Assembly (NCBI GenBank): GCA_024103275.1
Contig: JAGFIV010000026.1
Coordinates: 1-64,000, forward strand
Direction: 5' to 3'
Length of the DNA: 64,000 nucleotides
From: Flavobacteriales bacterium
GTDB taxonomy: Bacteria > Bacteroidota > Bacteroidia > Flavobacteriales_F > PHOS-HE28
Part shown: positions 45,067 through 52,062 of the stretch, piece by piece
Layout of the letters: every line of letters starts with the position of its first letter
Position numbering within the stretch: the stretch's first letter is position 1
The notes under the pieces: generated by a model
Database searches by the model: none
Seen by the model: only the letters and a program-made list of their open reading frames with translations
What the model was told of the DNA's origin: nothing
Made by a program: the position numbers and the translations under genes

Positions 45067-46770
45067 ATGTCCTCCTTCGAATCACTCGGCGTCCGCGCCG
45101 AGATCCTCCGCGCACTGGCGGACCTGGGCTTCCAAAAGCCCACACCGGTGCAGGAACGCACCATCCCCTACCTCTTGTCCACAGGGGGCGACCTGGTGGC
45201 ACTGGCCCAGACCGGCACCGGCAAGACCGCCGCCTTCGGCATTCCCCTGCTGGAACACATCGAGGGCGATCAGCCGGAAGTGCAGGCCCTGGTCCTTGCC
45301 CCCACCCGCGAGCTCTGCATGCAGATCACCCGGGACTTCCGCCATTATGCGGCCCACCTGCCGGGCATCCGCATCGTGCCGGTTTACGGCGGGGCCAGCA
45401 TCCGCGAGCAGATCCGCGGGATCCGGCAAGGCGCGCAAGTGGTGGTGGCCACCCCCGGCCGCTTGATCGACCTGCTGGAGCGCGAGGCGTTGCAGCTCGC
45501 CCAGGTGCAGACCGTGGTGCTGGACGAGGCCGATGAGATGCTCAACATGGGCTTCCAGGAGGACATCGACCACATCCTGGCCCAGGTCCCCGCGGATAGG
45601 CGTACATGGCTGTTCAGCGCCACCATGGGCAAGGACGTGCGCCGCATCGCCCAGCAATACATGCGCGAGGCCGCGGAAATGAACGTGGGCGGGGGCAACA
45701 AGGCCGGCGAAGGCATCAGCCACCAATACACCGTGGTGATGGCCCGCGACCGCTACCCCGCCTTGAAACGCTTCATCGATGCGGACCCTGCCCTGTTCGG
45801 CATCGTCTTCTGCCGCACCAAACAGGACACCCAGGACCTGGCCGAGCACCTGACGCGCGATGGCTACCAGGCCGATGCCATCCACGGCGACCTCAGCCAG
45901 CAGCAGCGCGACCGTGTAATGGCGCGCTACCGCGCCCGCAACCTGCAGGTCCTGGTGGCCACCGACGTGGCCGCCCGGGGCATCGATGTAAGCAACGTCA
46001 GCCATGTGATCCACTACGACCTGCCGGGCGAGGTGGAGAGCTACACCCACCGCAGCGGGCGCACCGGCCGCGCCGGGAAAACGGGCATTTCGCTCAGCAT
46101 CATCGGCGTGCGCGACGTGTACAAGGTGCGGAACCTCGAAAACCGCCTGCACCTCCATTTCAGCTACGTGAAGGTGCCCGAGGCCACCGAGATCATCGAG
46201 CGGCAATTGCTGGGGTTCGTGGAGAAACTGAAGGACGCACCGGTGGACCCCGCGGCCATCGGGCCCCTCGTCGATGCCGTATCGCTCGACCTGCAAGACC
46301 TCGGCCGTGAGGACCTGATACAACGCATCATCGCCCTGGAGTTCGGCCAGGCTTTGAAGCGCTACAAGGATGCGCGCGACCTGAACGTGGACCTGGCGAG
46401 CAAGGACCGGAAGGCAAAGCCCAAGGTGCCCGGGGCGGAAAGAAATGAAAGGGCCGGGCACCTCGCATCGGGACAGATGCGTTCCATGTTCATCAACCTG
46501 GGCACCAAGGACGGGTTCGACAAGGGGCGCATGTTGGGATACCTCTGCGGCATCACCGGGCTGGAAGGGCGGCATTTCGGCCGCATCCTGCTGAAGGATA
46601 CGTACAGCTTCATCGATATCGATGCCGCCCTCTTCGATGAGGTCGTCGGCCATTTCGGGCGGGCCAACTACAAAGGGCGCCGCCTCCGCGTGGACGAGGG
46701 CGGCACGGCCGTGGGCGACCGCCCTTCCAGGCCCGCGAAGAAGCCGTTCAACAAGGAGCGCCGGCGTTGA
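45067..46770 (+). CDS. DEAD/DEAH-box RNA helicase with DbpA-type RNA-binding tail
   Basis: 567 residues. All core motifs are present: Q motif FQKPTPVQ, AQTGTGKT (47-54), PTRELCMQ, TPGRLIDL, VLDEADEML, LFSATM, RGIDVSNVSHVIHYD and HRSGRTGRAGKTG. The C-terminal ~70 residues (MRSMFINLGTKDGFDKGRML..) form the DbpA RNA-binding domain, which in E. coli targets 23S rRNA helix 92. A role in large-subunit assembly or cold response is inferred. ATG 45067 is preferred to upstream in-frame codons because similarity and the promoter fit it. Confidence 0.95.
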   Translation: MSSFESLGVRAEILRALADLGFQKPTPVQERTIPYLLSTGGDLVALAQTGTGKTAAFGIPLLEHIEGDQPEVQALVLAPTRELCMQITRDFRHYAAHLPGIRIVPVYGGASIREQIRGIRQGAQVVVATPGRLIDLLEREALQLAQVQTVVLDEADEMLNMGFQEDIDHILAQVPADRRTWLFSATMGKDVRRIAQQYMREAAEMNVGGGNKAGEGISHQYTVVMARDRYPALKRFIDADPALFGIVFCRTKQDTQDLAEHLTRDGYQADAIHGDLSQQQRDRVMARYRARNLQVLVATDVAARGIDVSNVSHVIHYDLPGEVESYTHRSGRTGRAGKTGISLSIIGVRDVYKVRNLENRLHLHFSYVKVPEATEIIERQLLGFVEKLKDAPVDPAAIGPLVDAVSLDLQDLGREDLIQRIIALEFGQALKRYKDARDLNVDLASKDRKAKPKVPGAERNERAGHLASGQMRSMFINLGTKDGFDKGRMLGYLCGITGLEGRHFGRILLKDTYSFIDIDAALFDEVVGHFGRANYKGRRLRVDEGGTAVGDRPSRPAKKPFNKERRR

Positions 46771-46790
46771 CCCCGCCAAGGGCCGGGCGG

Positions 46791-46798
46791 TAACTTTG
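46791..46798 (+). promoter_or_regulatory. Promoter -7 element TAACTTTG for msrA
   Basis: A perfect TAnnTTTG match. Transcription would begin near 46804, which supports translation from the ATG at 46818 rather than that at 46803. Confidence 0.65.
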
Positions 46799-46817
46799 CC
46801 CCATGCCCGGCCCATCG

Positions 46818-47465
46818 ATGAAGAACCGTCCGGTCTTGCTCCTGGCCGCTTTCGTGTTGGCGGCCTGCGGAAGGGCACCGGGGCAACGAACACCCGAACA
46901 GGTTGACCATACCATGGATACCATAGACTTGAAGGGCTTGCAGGTGGCCCATTTCGCCGAGGGATGCTTCTGGTGCTCCGAGGAGATCTTCGAGCATGTA
47001 CGGGGGGTACACGCGGTGATCAACGGATACAGCGGGGGGACCGAACCCAACCCCACGTACGAGCAGGTCAGCAGCGGTACCACCGGGCACGCCGAGGCCG
47101 TGGAGGTGTACTACGATACCAACGAGGTGGACTTTGCGACGCTGGTGAAGGTCTTCTTCGCGAGCCAGGACCCCACCACGCCCAGCCGCCAAGGGCCCGA
47201 CGTGGGCCCTCAATACCGCTCCATCGCCTTCTATGACACGCCGGAGCAGAAAGCCATCATCGACGGCCATATCCGTGAACTGGAAGCCTCGGGCCAGTAC
47301 GACCGCCCGATCGTGGTGGAGGTTGAACCGTTCACCAAATTCTGGCCCGCCGAGGAATACCACCAGGATTTTGCGGAGCGCAATCCCGGCCATTCATACA
47401 TCCGCATGGTGTCGAAACCCCGGTTCCTGCGCTTCCGGGACAAAATGCCCGGGGTGTTGAAATGA
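46818..47465 (+). CDS. msrA: Peptide-methionine (S)-S-oxide reductase, predicted lipoprotein
   Basis: Reduces methionine-S-sulfoxide in damaged proteins. 215 residues. The signal peptide has lipobox LAAC (14-17), predicting a lipid-anchored envelope protein. The MsrA core begins with GCFWC (49-53), whose Cys50 is the catalytic residue. GYSGG, GTTGHAEAVEV, SQDPTTPSRQGPDVGPQYRS and FWPAEEYHQDF are typical. No MsrB domain is fused. The start at 46818 fits both the promoter and the signal peptide. Confidence 0.95.
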   Translation: MKNRPVLLLAAFVLAACGRAPGQRTPEQVDHTMDTIDLKGLQVAHFAEGCFWCSEEIFEHVRGVHAVINGYSGGTEPNPTYEQVSSGTTGHAEAVEVYYDTNEVDFATLVKVFFASQDPTTPSRQGPDVGPQYRSIAFYDTPEQKAIIDGHIRELEASGQYDRPIVVEVEPFTKFWPAEEYHQDFAERNPGHSYIRMVSKPRFLRFRDKMPGVLK

Positions 47466-47502
47466 TCTTCACCCCGGCAGGCATCAACCCACAGGCACGT
47501 TC

Positions 47503-47510
47503 CATATTTG
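47503..47510 (+). promoter_or_regulatory. Possible promoter -7 element CATATTTG
   Basis: One mismatch from TAnnTTTG. It lies 36 bp after the msrA stop and 36 bp before the preferred start of the type B cargo gene. Confidence 0.4.
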
Positions 47511-47545
47511 TGCGTTGCATGCCTTGTACAAGTCATTTTAGGTGC

Positions 47546-49036
47546 ATGCCGGTCCTGCTTGGGACCTTGCTATCGCTCACGCTTGCGCGGGCCGTACATG
47601 GGCAAGTCCCATGTGATGTCTCGGTACAGGTGGTCCCGCCCACCTGCCCGGACGGTTCGGACGGCTCCATCACCGTGGTGCCCAACACACCCGGGCAGTA
47701 TACCTATGTATGGGCGCATGATCCCGGGTTGAACGGTCCCGCGGCGACCGGGCTTTCCGTAGGACCTTATTCGGTGACCGTTTTCGATACCACCGGCTGC
47801 TTTTCCCAGATCGATACCGTGGTCGCCCCCCCGAACCTGCCGCCCATGGGCACGCTCACTACCACGAACATCAGTTGCGCGGGGGCCAATGATGGATCGG
47901 TCACATTGACCCTCAATGGCCCTTACACCTTCGAGTGGCTGGACGCCCCGAACCTCACCGACCTGACGCGCACCGGCCTCGGGCCGGGGGTGTACGAGGT
48001 GAACATCTACGGCGGGCCCTGCCCCTCCTGGATCTATGCCAACCTGGGTGACCCGACCATACAGATCTCCGTGGGCGGCAACCTGGCCTATTGCCCCTCC
48101 GACCCACCGGTGCTCACGGCCGAAGGGCAATGGGGCTTCAGCCCGGATGTGTACGCCTGGAGCACGGGCGATTCCACGGCCTCATTCCAAGTACCGGTGG
48201 GCACCGCAGGACCGATCGACCTGGTGGCCATCGACACCACCATCGGGTGTACCAACACCGCCTCGGTGACCCTCAGCCTGCTCACCCCGCCGACCTCCAC
48301 GTTCCATGTGCCGGACACGCTTTGCCTGCGCACGTGGGACACGGCCATCCTGCTCAGCTCCAATGCCGATTCGCTGGCGTGGCATTGGGGGGCGGACGGG
48401 TTCAGCAACGATCCGTTCCCCACCATCCTGTTTGACGAGCCCTTCTGGCAGCCCATCAGCCTGCAAAGCTTCGATGCGGACGGATGCGGGGACGAGGGCG
48501 TGCGGGACAGCGTGTATGTGCGCCCGCGCCTGCCGGCCACTTTCACCGTTGACCAGGTGCCATGCACCCCGGGGGTCGCGCTGCATTTTGAAAGCACCTC
48601 GGATTCCTGTGCCTTCTTCGTCGGCGACCGGTTGGTGCTGAACCAGTGCAGCGGGTTCAATGAAGTGGACCTGGAACGGTACGGGGAGTACGATTTCACC
48701 TTTTACAGCACCCAGCCCGACCAGTGCGACGACACCGCCACCGTACGCATCGACGTACGCACCGCGCCCACCGCATTCCTGCCCAATGCCTTCACGCCCA
48801 ACGGCGACGACATCAACGACCGGTGGCCCGGCCCGCTGGACATCCCCGACCTGAAATACCAGGTGGAGATCTTCGACCGCTGGGGCCACTTCGTATGGAG
48901 CACCACCGATACGGCCGAAACATGGGATGGCGGCGGCCTGCCCATGGGCGTTTACATCTACCGGATGACCATGCTGGACCCGTGCAACGAGACTGACGAG
49001 CTGAAGCGGGACGGGTTCATCACCCTGTTCCGATAG
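47546..49036 (+). CDS. Secreted protein with SprB-type repeats and T9SS type B (gliding-motility) C-terminal domain
   Basis: About 496 residues from ATG 47546, which opens a signal peptide (MPVLLGTLLSLTLARAVHGQ). ATG 47519 and 47462 are in-frame alternatives. Two SprB-like repeats follow (PTCPDGSDGSITV.. and ISCAGANDGSVTL..), then beta-rich domains with Cys pairs, and a C-terminal CHU_C module (FLPNAFTPNGDDINDRW .. FDRWGHFVW .. GVYIYRM). Such proteins are exported by T9SS to the cell surface and often act as adhesins. No enzyme motif is seen. Confidence 0.88.
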   Translation: MPVLLGTLLSLTLARAVHGQVPCDVSVQVVPPTCPDGSDGSITVVPNTPGQYTYVWAHDPGLNGPAATGLSVGPYSVTVFDTTGCFSQIDTVVAPPNLPPMGTLTTTNISCAGANDGSVTLTLNGPYTFEWLDAPNLTDLTRTGLGPGVYEVNIYGGPCPSWIYANLGDPTIQISVGGNLAYCPSDPPVLTAEGQWGFSPDVYAWSTGDSTASFQVPVGTAGPIDLVAIDTTIGCTNTASVTLSLLTPPTSTFHVPDTLCLRTWDTAILLSSNADSLAWHWGADGFSNDPFPTILFDEPFWQPISLQSFDADGCGDEGVRDSVYVRPRLPATFTVDQVPCTPGVALHFESTSDSCAFFVGDRLVLNQCSGFNEVDLERYGEYDFTFYSTQPDQCDDTATVRIDVRTAPTAFLPNAFTPNGDDINDRWPGPLDIPDLKYQVEIFDRWGHFVWSTTDTAETWDGGGLPMGVYIYRMTMLDPCNETDELKRDGFITLFR

Positions 49037-49213
49037 GGCCTTCGGGCTGTGCCCTTTGCATCACCCGCTGCCCAAGCACAAGGCCACGACATTGCCGTTC
49101 CCGGTCGTGGAGATCCTTGGCTATGGAAGCCGGCACCAAGACCTGTTTCCCGCGCGTGGCATACCGATCAAGAAATGTGCGGTCATATGGGGACGATCCG
49201 CCCCGGACCAGTA

Positions 49214-49221
49214 TACTTTTA
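49214..49221 (+). promoter_or_regulatory. Possible promoter -7 element TACTTTTA
   Basis: One mismatch at the last position from TAnnTTTG, in an AT-rich patch 20 bp before ATG 49241. Confidence 0.35.
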
Positions 49222-49240
49222 CTTTTAAATCAGCCTGAAA

Positions 49241-50479
49241 ATGAACACCGGAAAAAGATTCCCGCACATGACCGGTTTTCAAAATGAAAACCGTGCGCCT
49301 GGATGGCCCGCAATTGCGATGTCCGGCATCCGGCCCAGGGCTCCTTGGGCCTGTCTGGTCTTCATGCTTTCGGCAGGTTCCGTGCTGCCCGGCAACGTCA
49401 TCGGCCAAACCTTGGGACCTTCGTTCGTCACGGCCGGATACTCGCTCACGGACCTGGGCGGCATCACGGATCTGCCCGCATCCCACGGCGGGCTCGCACT
49501 ACGCAAGAACCAGCCCAACACGCTATACATCGGCGCGAATGCCGAATTCTCATACGCCGCCGTTTTCACGGTCGGCCTCGTCCGGGACCCCAACACGAAC
49601 AGCATCACCGGCTTCACAGGCCCTGCCACGCATTTCGTCAATGCCCCGAATCTGGATGGCGGGCTCACCTTCACCCCCGAAGGCCCCATGCTGTATTCCC
49701 AATATCCCAACGATGCCATCGGGGAAACCTGGCCCGACACCTCCGCGGTGAGCACCGTGATCACACCCTTCGGGACGAGCCCGTCCACCGGCGGTCTGGC
49801 GTTCATTCCCGCAGGATATCCCGGCAGCGGGGCGCTGGCGGTGACCTCCTATAACGCTTCACAGGTCTATCGACTTCCCTATAGTGTGGATGCCACAGGC
49901 CTCTATACGTTCAGCGATACCACCGCGGCGGAAGACTTGTCGGGAAGCGCCTTGGGGGCCGAGGGATTGACGTACATCCCACTGGGGTCCGCGCTTTTTC
50001 CCGTGCCTTCCATGGCGATCTGTTCCTATGCGAGCGACGCGGTGTGGGTATACGCAGTGGCACCCGATGGCCTGCCCGATACCAGCAGCGCACGGATCCT
50101 GATCTCCGGCCTGAATGAAGCCGAGGGGGTCGTGGTCGATTCCCTCACCGGCGACATGCTTTTCTCCACCTTCCTCGGCAGCCCGCATATTTTCCGCCTT
50201 TCCGGATTCCAGAACCCCACCACCTCCATCACGGCCACTCCGTCCGGGACCACCCCCACATTCTTTCCGGTCCCATCATCCGACCGGGTCCACTTCAATG
50301 CTTCTTTCCCGGTCTCTTCAGTACGGGTGTTCGATCTGGCCGGCCGTGAAATGCTCCACACGGTGGGGCCGATGTCCACCTCAGGTTCCATCGCGATCTC
50401 AAGCTTGGCACCAGGCGATTACATCGCCCGCCTCGAAGGCATGGGCAGGCAGGGCCGGGCCATGATCGTGAAATATTGA
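49241..50479 (+). CDS. T9SS type A sorting domain-containing protein, possible beta-propeller
   Basis: 412 residues. An in-frame ATG at 49319 would give a tighter signal peptide (SGIRPRAPWACLVFMLSAG..), while 49241 fits the promoter-like box. The central part has repeated units such as GGLALRKNQPNTLYIGA and GGLAFIPAGYPGSGALAV, and EGLTYIPLGSAL, suggesting a beta-propeller. The last ~70 residues (FFPVPSSDRVHFNASF.. to MIVKY) are a weak type A T9SS signal. Function unknown. Confidence 0.78.
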   Translation: MNTGKRFPHMTGFQNENRAPGWPAIAMSGIRPRAPWACLVFMLSAGSVLPGNVIGQTLGPSFVTAGYSLTDLGGITDLPASHGGLALRKNQPNTLYIGANAEFSYAAVFTVGLVRDPNTNSITGFTGPATHFVNAPNLDGGLTFTPEGPMLYSQYPNDAIGETWPDTSAVSTVITPFGTSPSTGGLAFIPAGYPGSGALAVTSYNASQVYRLPYSVDATGLYTFSDTTAAEDLSGSALGAEGLTYIPLGSALFPVPSMAICSYASDAVWVYAVAPDGLPDTSSARILISGLNEAEGVVVDSLTGDMLFSTFLGSPHIFRLSGFQNPTTSITATPSGTTPTFFPVPSSDRVHFNASFPVSSVRVFDLAGREMLHTVGPMSTSGSIAISSLAPGDYIARLEGMGRQGRAMIVKY

Positions 50480-50590
50480 TCCGTATCCCCGGCATTGCAC
50501 CTTGATCGCTCAAATGCCCCCATTCTCGCACGTGTTCCCGCCCTGCCGTTGATCCCTCTGAACAGGCGGGACCGCTTGTGACCATGTGGG

Positions 50591-50598
50591 TATATTTG
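50591..50598 (+). promoter_or_regulatory. Promoter -7 element TATATTTG for the toxin-antitoxin operon
   Basis: A perfect TAnnTTTG match, 18 bp before the antitoxin ATG. An imperfect inverted repeat around 50531-50572 just upstream may terminate the preceding gene or act as an operator. Confidence 0.65.
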
Positions 50599-50615
50599 AG
50601 CATCAATTCTTCGTT

Positions 50616-50843
50616 ATGAACGCGCTCGCACTCCGCACCGAACTCTCCGAGCTTATCTCGAAAGAGAAGAACGTGTCCTTGCTTGAAGTGTTGAAGGATA
50701 TTCTTAGCGGCGGCTCGAAGAATGCATTGCTCAAGGCCAAATTCACCGCGCGGGCATTGAAGGCGGAAGATGACCTGGCCGCCGGTCAAGTGATGAGCAC
50801 CACCCAGGTTCGCGCTCGTCTCGCATCTCGTAAGAAGAAGTGA
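50616..50843 (+). CDS. Putative antitoxin of a ParE/RelE-type module
   Basis: 75 residues, highly charged, with a helical N-terminal half (MNALALRTELSELISKEKN) and a basic tail ending RKKK. It has no clear family match by eye, but it directly precedes and overlaps (GTGA, 4 bp) a ParE/RelE-fold toxin gene, which is the usual antitoxin position. Such antitoxins neutralise the toxin and repress their own promoter, here the TATATTTG box at 50591. Confidence 0.78.
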   Translation: MNALALRTELSELISKEKNVSLLEVLKDILSGGSKNALLKAKFTARALKAEDDLAAGQVMSTTQVRARLASRKKK

Positions 50844-51139
50844 AGCTCCTGGTTTCCGAGTACGCCGCCGCGCGACTCGATGACATCTGGAACTATTACG
50901 CCACCGAAGCCAGCGAGCGTGTGGCCGATCGGATCACCAAGAAGATCGTGGATGACATCGATTGGCTGGTGGACCACCCGCGTGGTGGACAGTATGAGCC
51001 GCTGCTCGACCACCTGAAGATGGGACACCGATGCAAGGTGAGCGGGAACTACAAGATCATCTACCGCATCATCAACGACCTGATCTTCGTGTCGGACATC
51101 TTTGATGCTCGGCAAGACCCGGAGAAGATGGTGTGGTGA
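50840..51139 (+). CDS. ParE/RelE-superfamily toxin
   Basis: 99 residues from a GTG at 50840 overlapping the antitoxin stop. VSEYAAARLDDIWNYYATEASERVADRI, then DHPRGGQYEPLL and CKVSGNYKIIYRIINDLIFVSDIFDARQDP, match the ParE/RelE fold. Whether it poisons gyrase (ParE) or cleaves ribosome-bound mRNA (RelE) cannot be told by sequence alone; the YKIIYR and FDARQDP segments are shared by both, and the overall form is closer to ParE. Confidence 0.88.
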   Translation: MKLLVSEYAAARLDDIWNYYATEASERVADRITKKIVDDIDWLVDHPRGGQYEPLLDHLKMGHRCKVSGNYKIIYRIINDLIFVSDIFDARQDPEKMVW

Positions 51140-51223
51140 AGAAGGTCCCATGTGGCCCGCCCGCCCAAACTCATGCCCATCCTTGGCGGAACACTTGCGA
51201 CAATGAGGGGGATGGGGGCGGAT

Positions 51224-51262
51224 AAAGCAACGGCACTCGCGGCACGCGAGCGCCGGGTGGGG
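51224..51262. repeat. 39-bp direct repeat, copy 1
   Basis: Matches 51305-51343 with three substitutions, period 81 bp. Each copy contains an inverted CTCGC/GCGAG core able to form a small hairpin. Confidence 0.8.
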
Positions 51263-51267
51263 GGTGC

Positions 51268-51287
51268 CCCATGGAGACGTCCATGGG
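51268..51287. repeat. Inverted repeat between the two direct repeats
   Basis: Perfect 8-bp arms CCCATGGA and TCCATGGG around loop GACG. It makes the interval between toxin and four-helix gene a chain of hairpins. Confidence 0.75.
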
Positions 51288-51304
51288 AACCGCCGGAGGC
51301 GGGC

Positions 51305-51343
51305 AAAGCAACGGCACTCGCAACACGCGAGCGCAGGGTGGGG
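51305..51343. repeat. 39-bp direct repeat, copy 2
   Basis: Second copy of the 51224-51262 repeat, ending 25 bp before the four-helix-bundle gene. Confidence 0.8.
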
Positions 51344-51368
51344 AGCCGCGCAAGCCTATCTTCGGTCC

Positions 51369-51989
51369 ATGGCCGACAAGACCGGCGATACCAATGTCTA
51401 TGGCAAGCATGGCGGCTTCGAGAAGCTGCTGAGCTACAAAGTGGCGGAATTGCTGCATGACATCACGGTGCGCTTCACCAAACGGTACATCGAGGTGGGA
51501 AGCCGCACAAGGGACCAGATGGATCAGGCCGCCCGTAGCGGCTCCCGCAACATTGCCGAAGGCAGCATGTTCAGTGCCACCTCGAAGAAGTTGGAGATGA
51601 ACCTGACGAACGTGGCACGGGCGAGCTTGGTGGAGCTGAAAAAGGACTACGCAGCATTCCTTCGCCAGAACCGGTTGACCCAGTGGCCCATTCAAGATCC
51701 CGTTCGTCAAGAGCTGATCGACAAGCGGATCAAGACGGCGGATGAGGTAGCGCGCTGGGGTGCCGATGTGCACGGACGTGCCCCGGAACGCAGCCACGCC
51801 GAGATCGCAGGCAACATCGGACATGTGTATTGCATGGTGGCAGTCGGTCTATTGGACCGGCAACTGGTGACATTGGCCCGCCAGTTCGAGGAGAACGGGG
51901 GCTTCTCGGAGCGGCTTTACAAAGCACGCACCCAAAGCCGCGACCAGAAGCCGACCAAGCCTGAGCCTCCTGAGGAACCTACCGCGTAG
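51369..51989 (+). CDS. Four helix bundle protein with suffix domain (23S rRNA intervening-sequence protein family)
   Basis: 206 residues from ATG 51369. The core (GGFEKLLSYKVAELLHDITVRFTKRYI .. SRTRDQMDQAARSGSRNIAEGS) is the four-helix-bundle fold of IVS proteins, including the conserved SRNIAEG. A C-terminal extension to about residue 190 matches the four helix bundle suffix type. Relatives are often accessory genes of unknown role; one branch (Avd) assists diversity-generating retroelements, but no reverse transcriptase is present. It follows the direct repeats and precedes a large inverted repeat. Confidence 0.85.
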   Translation: MADKTGDTNVYGKHGGFEKLLSYKVAELLHDITVRFTKRYIEVGSRTRDQMDQAARSGSRNIAEGSMFSATSKKLEMNLTNVARASLVELKKDYAAFLRQNRLTQWPIQDPVRQELIDKRIKTADEVARWGADVHGRAPERSHAEIAGNIGHVYCMVAVGLLDRQLVTLARQFEENGGFSERLYKARTQSRDQKPTKPEPPEEPTA

Positions 51990-51998
51990 TGCCTTCGA

Positions 51999-52047
51999 GG
52001 GTGGACACGGCGGACACGATGCTACACCGTGTCCGCCGTGTCCACCC
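51999..52047. terminator. Perfect 20-bp inverted repeat between convergent genes
   Basis: Arms 51999-52018 and 52028-52047 are exact inverted copies around a 9-nt loop. It lies 9 bp after the four-helix gene and 15 bp after the carB stop on the other strand. It probably works as a bidirectional terminator, although no T run follows. The arm itself has an internal direct repeat (GGACAC twice). Confidence 0.65.
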
Positions 52048-52062
52048 GAACACCCAAAGAAC

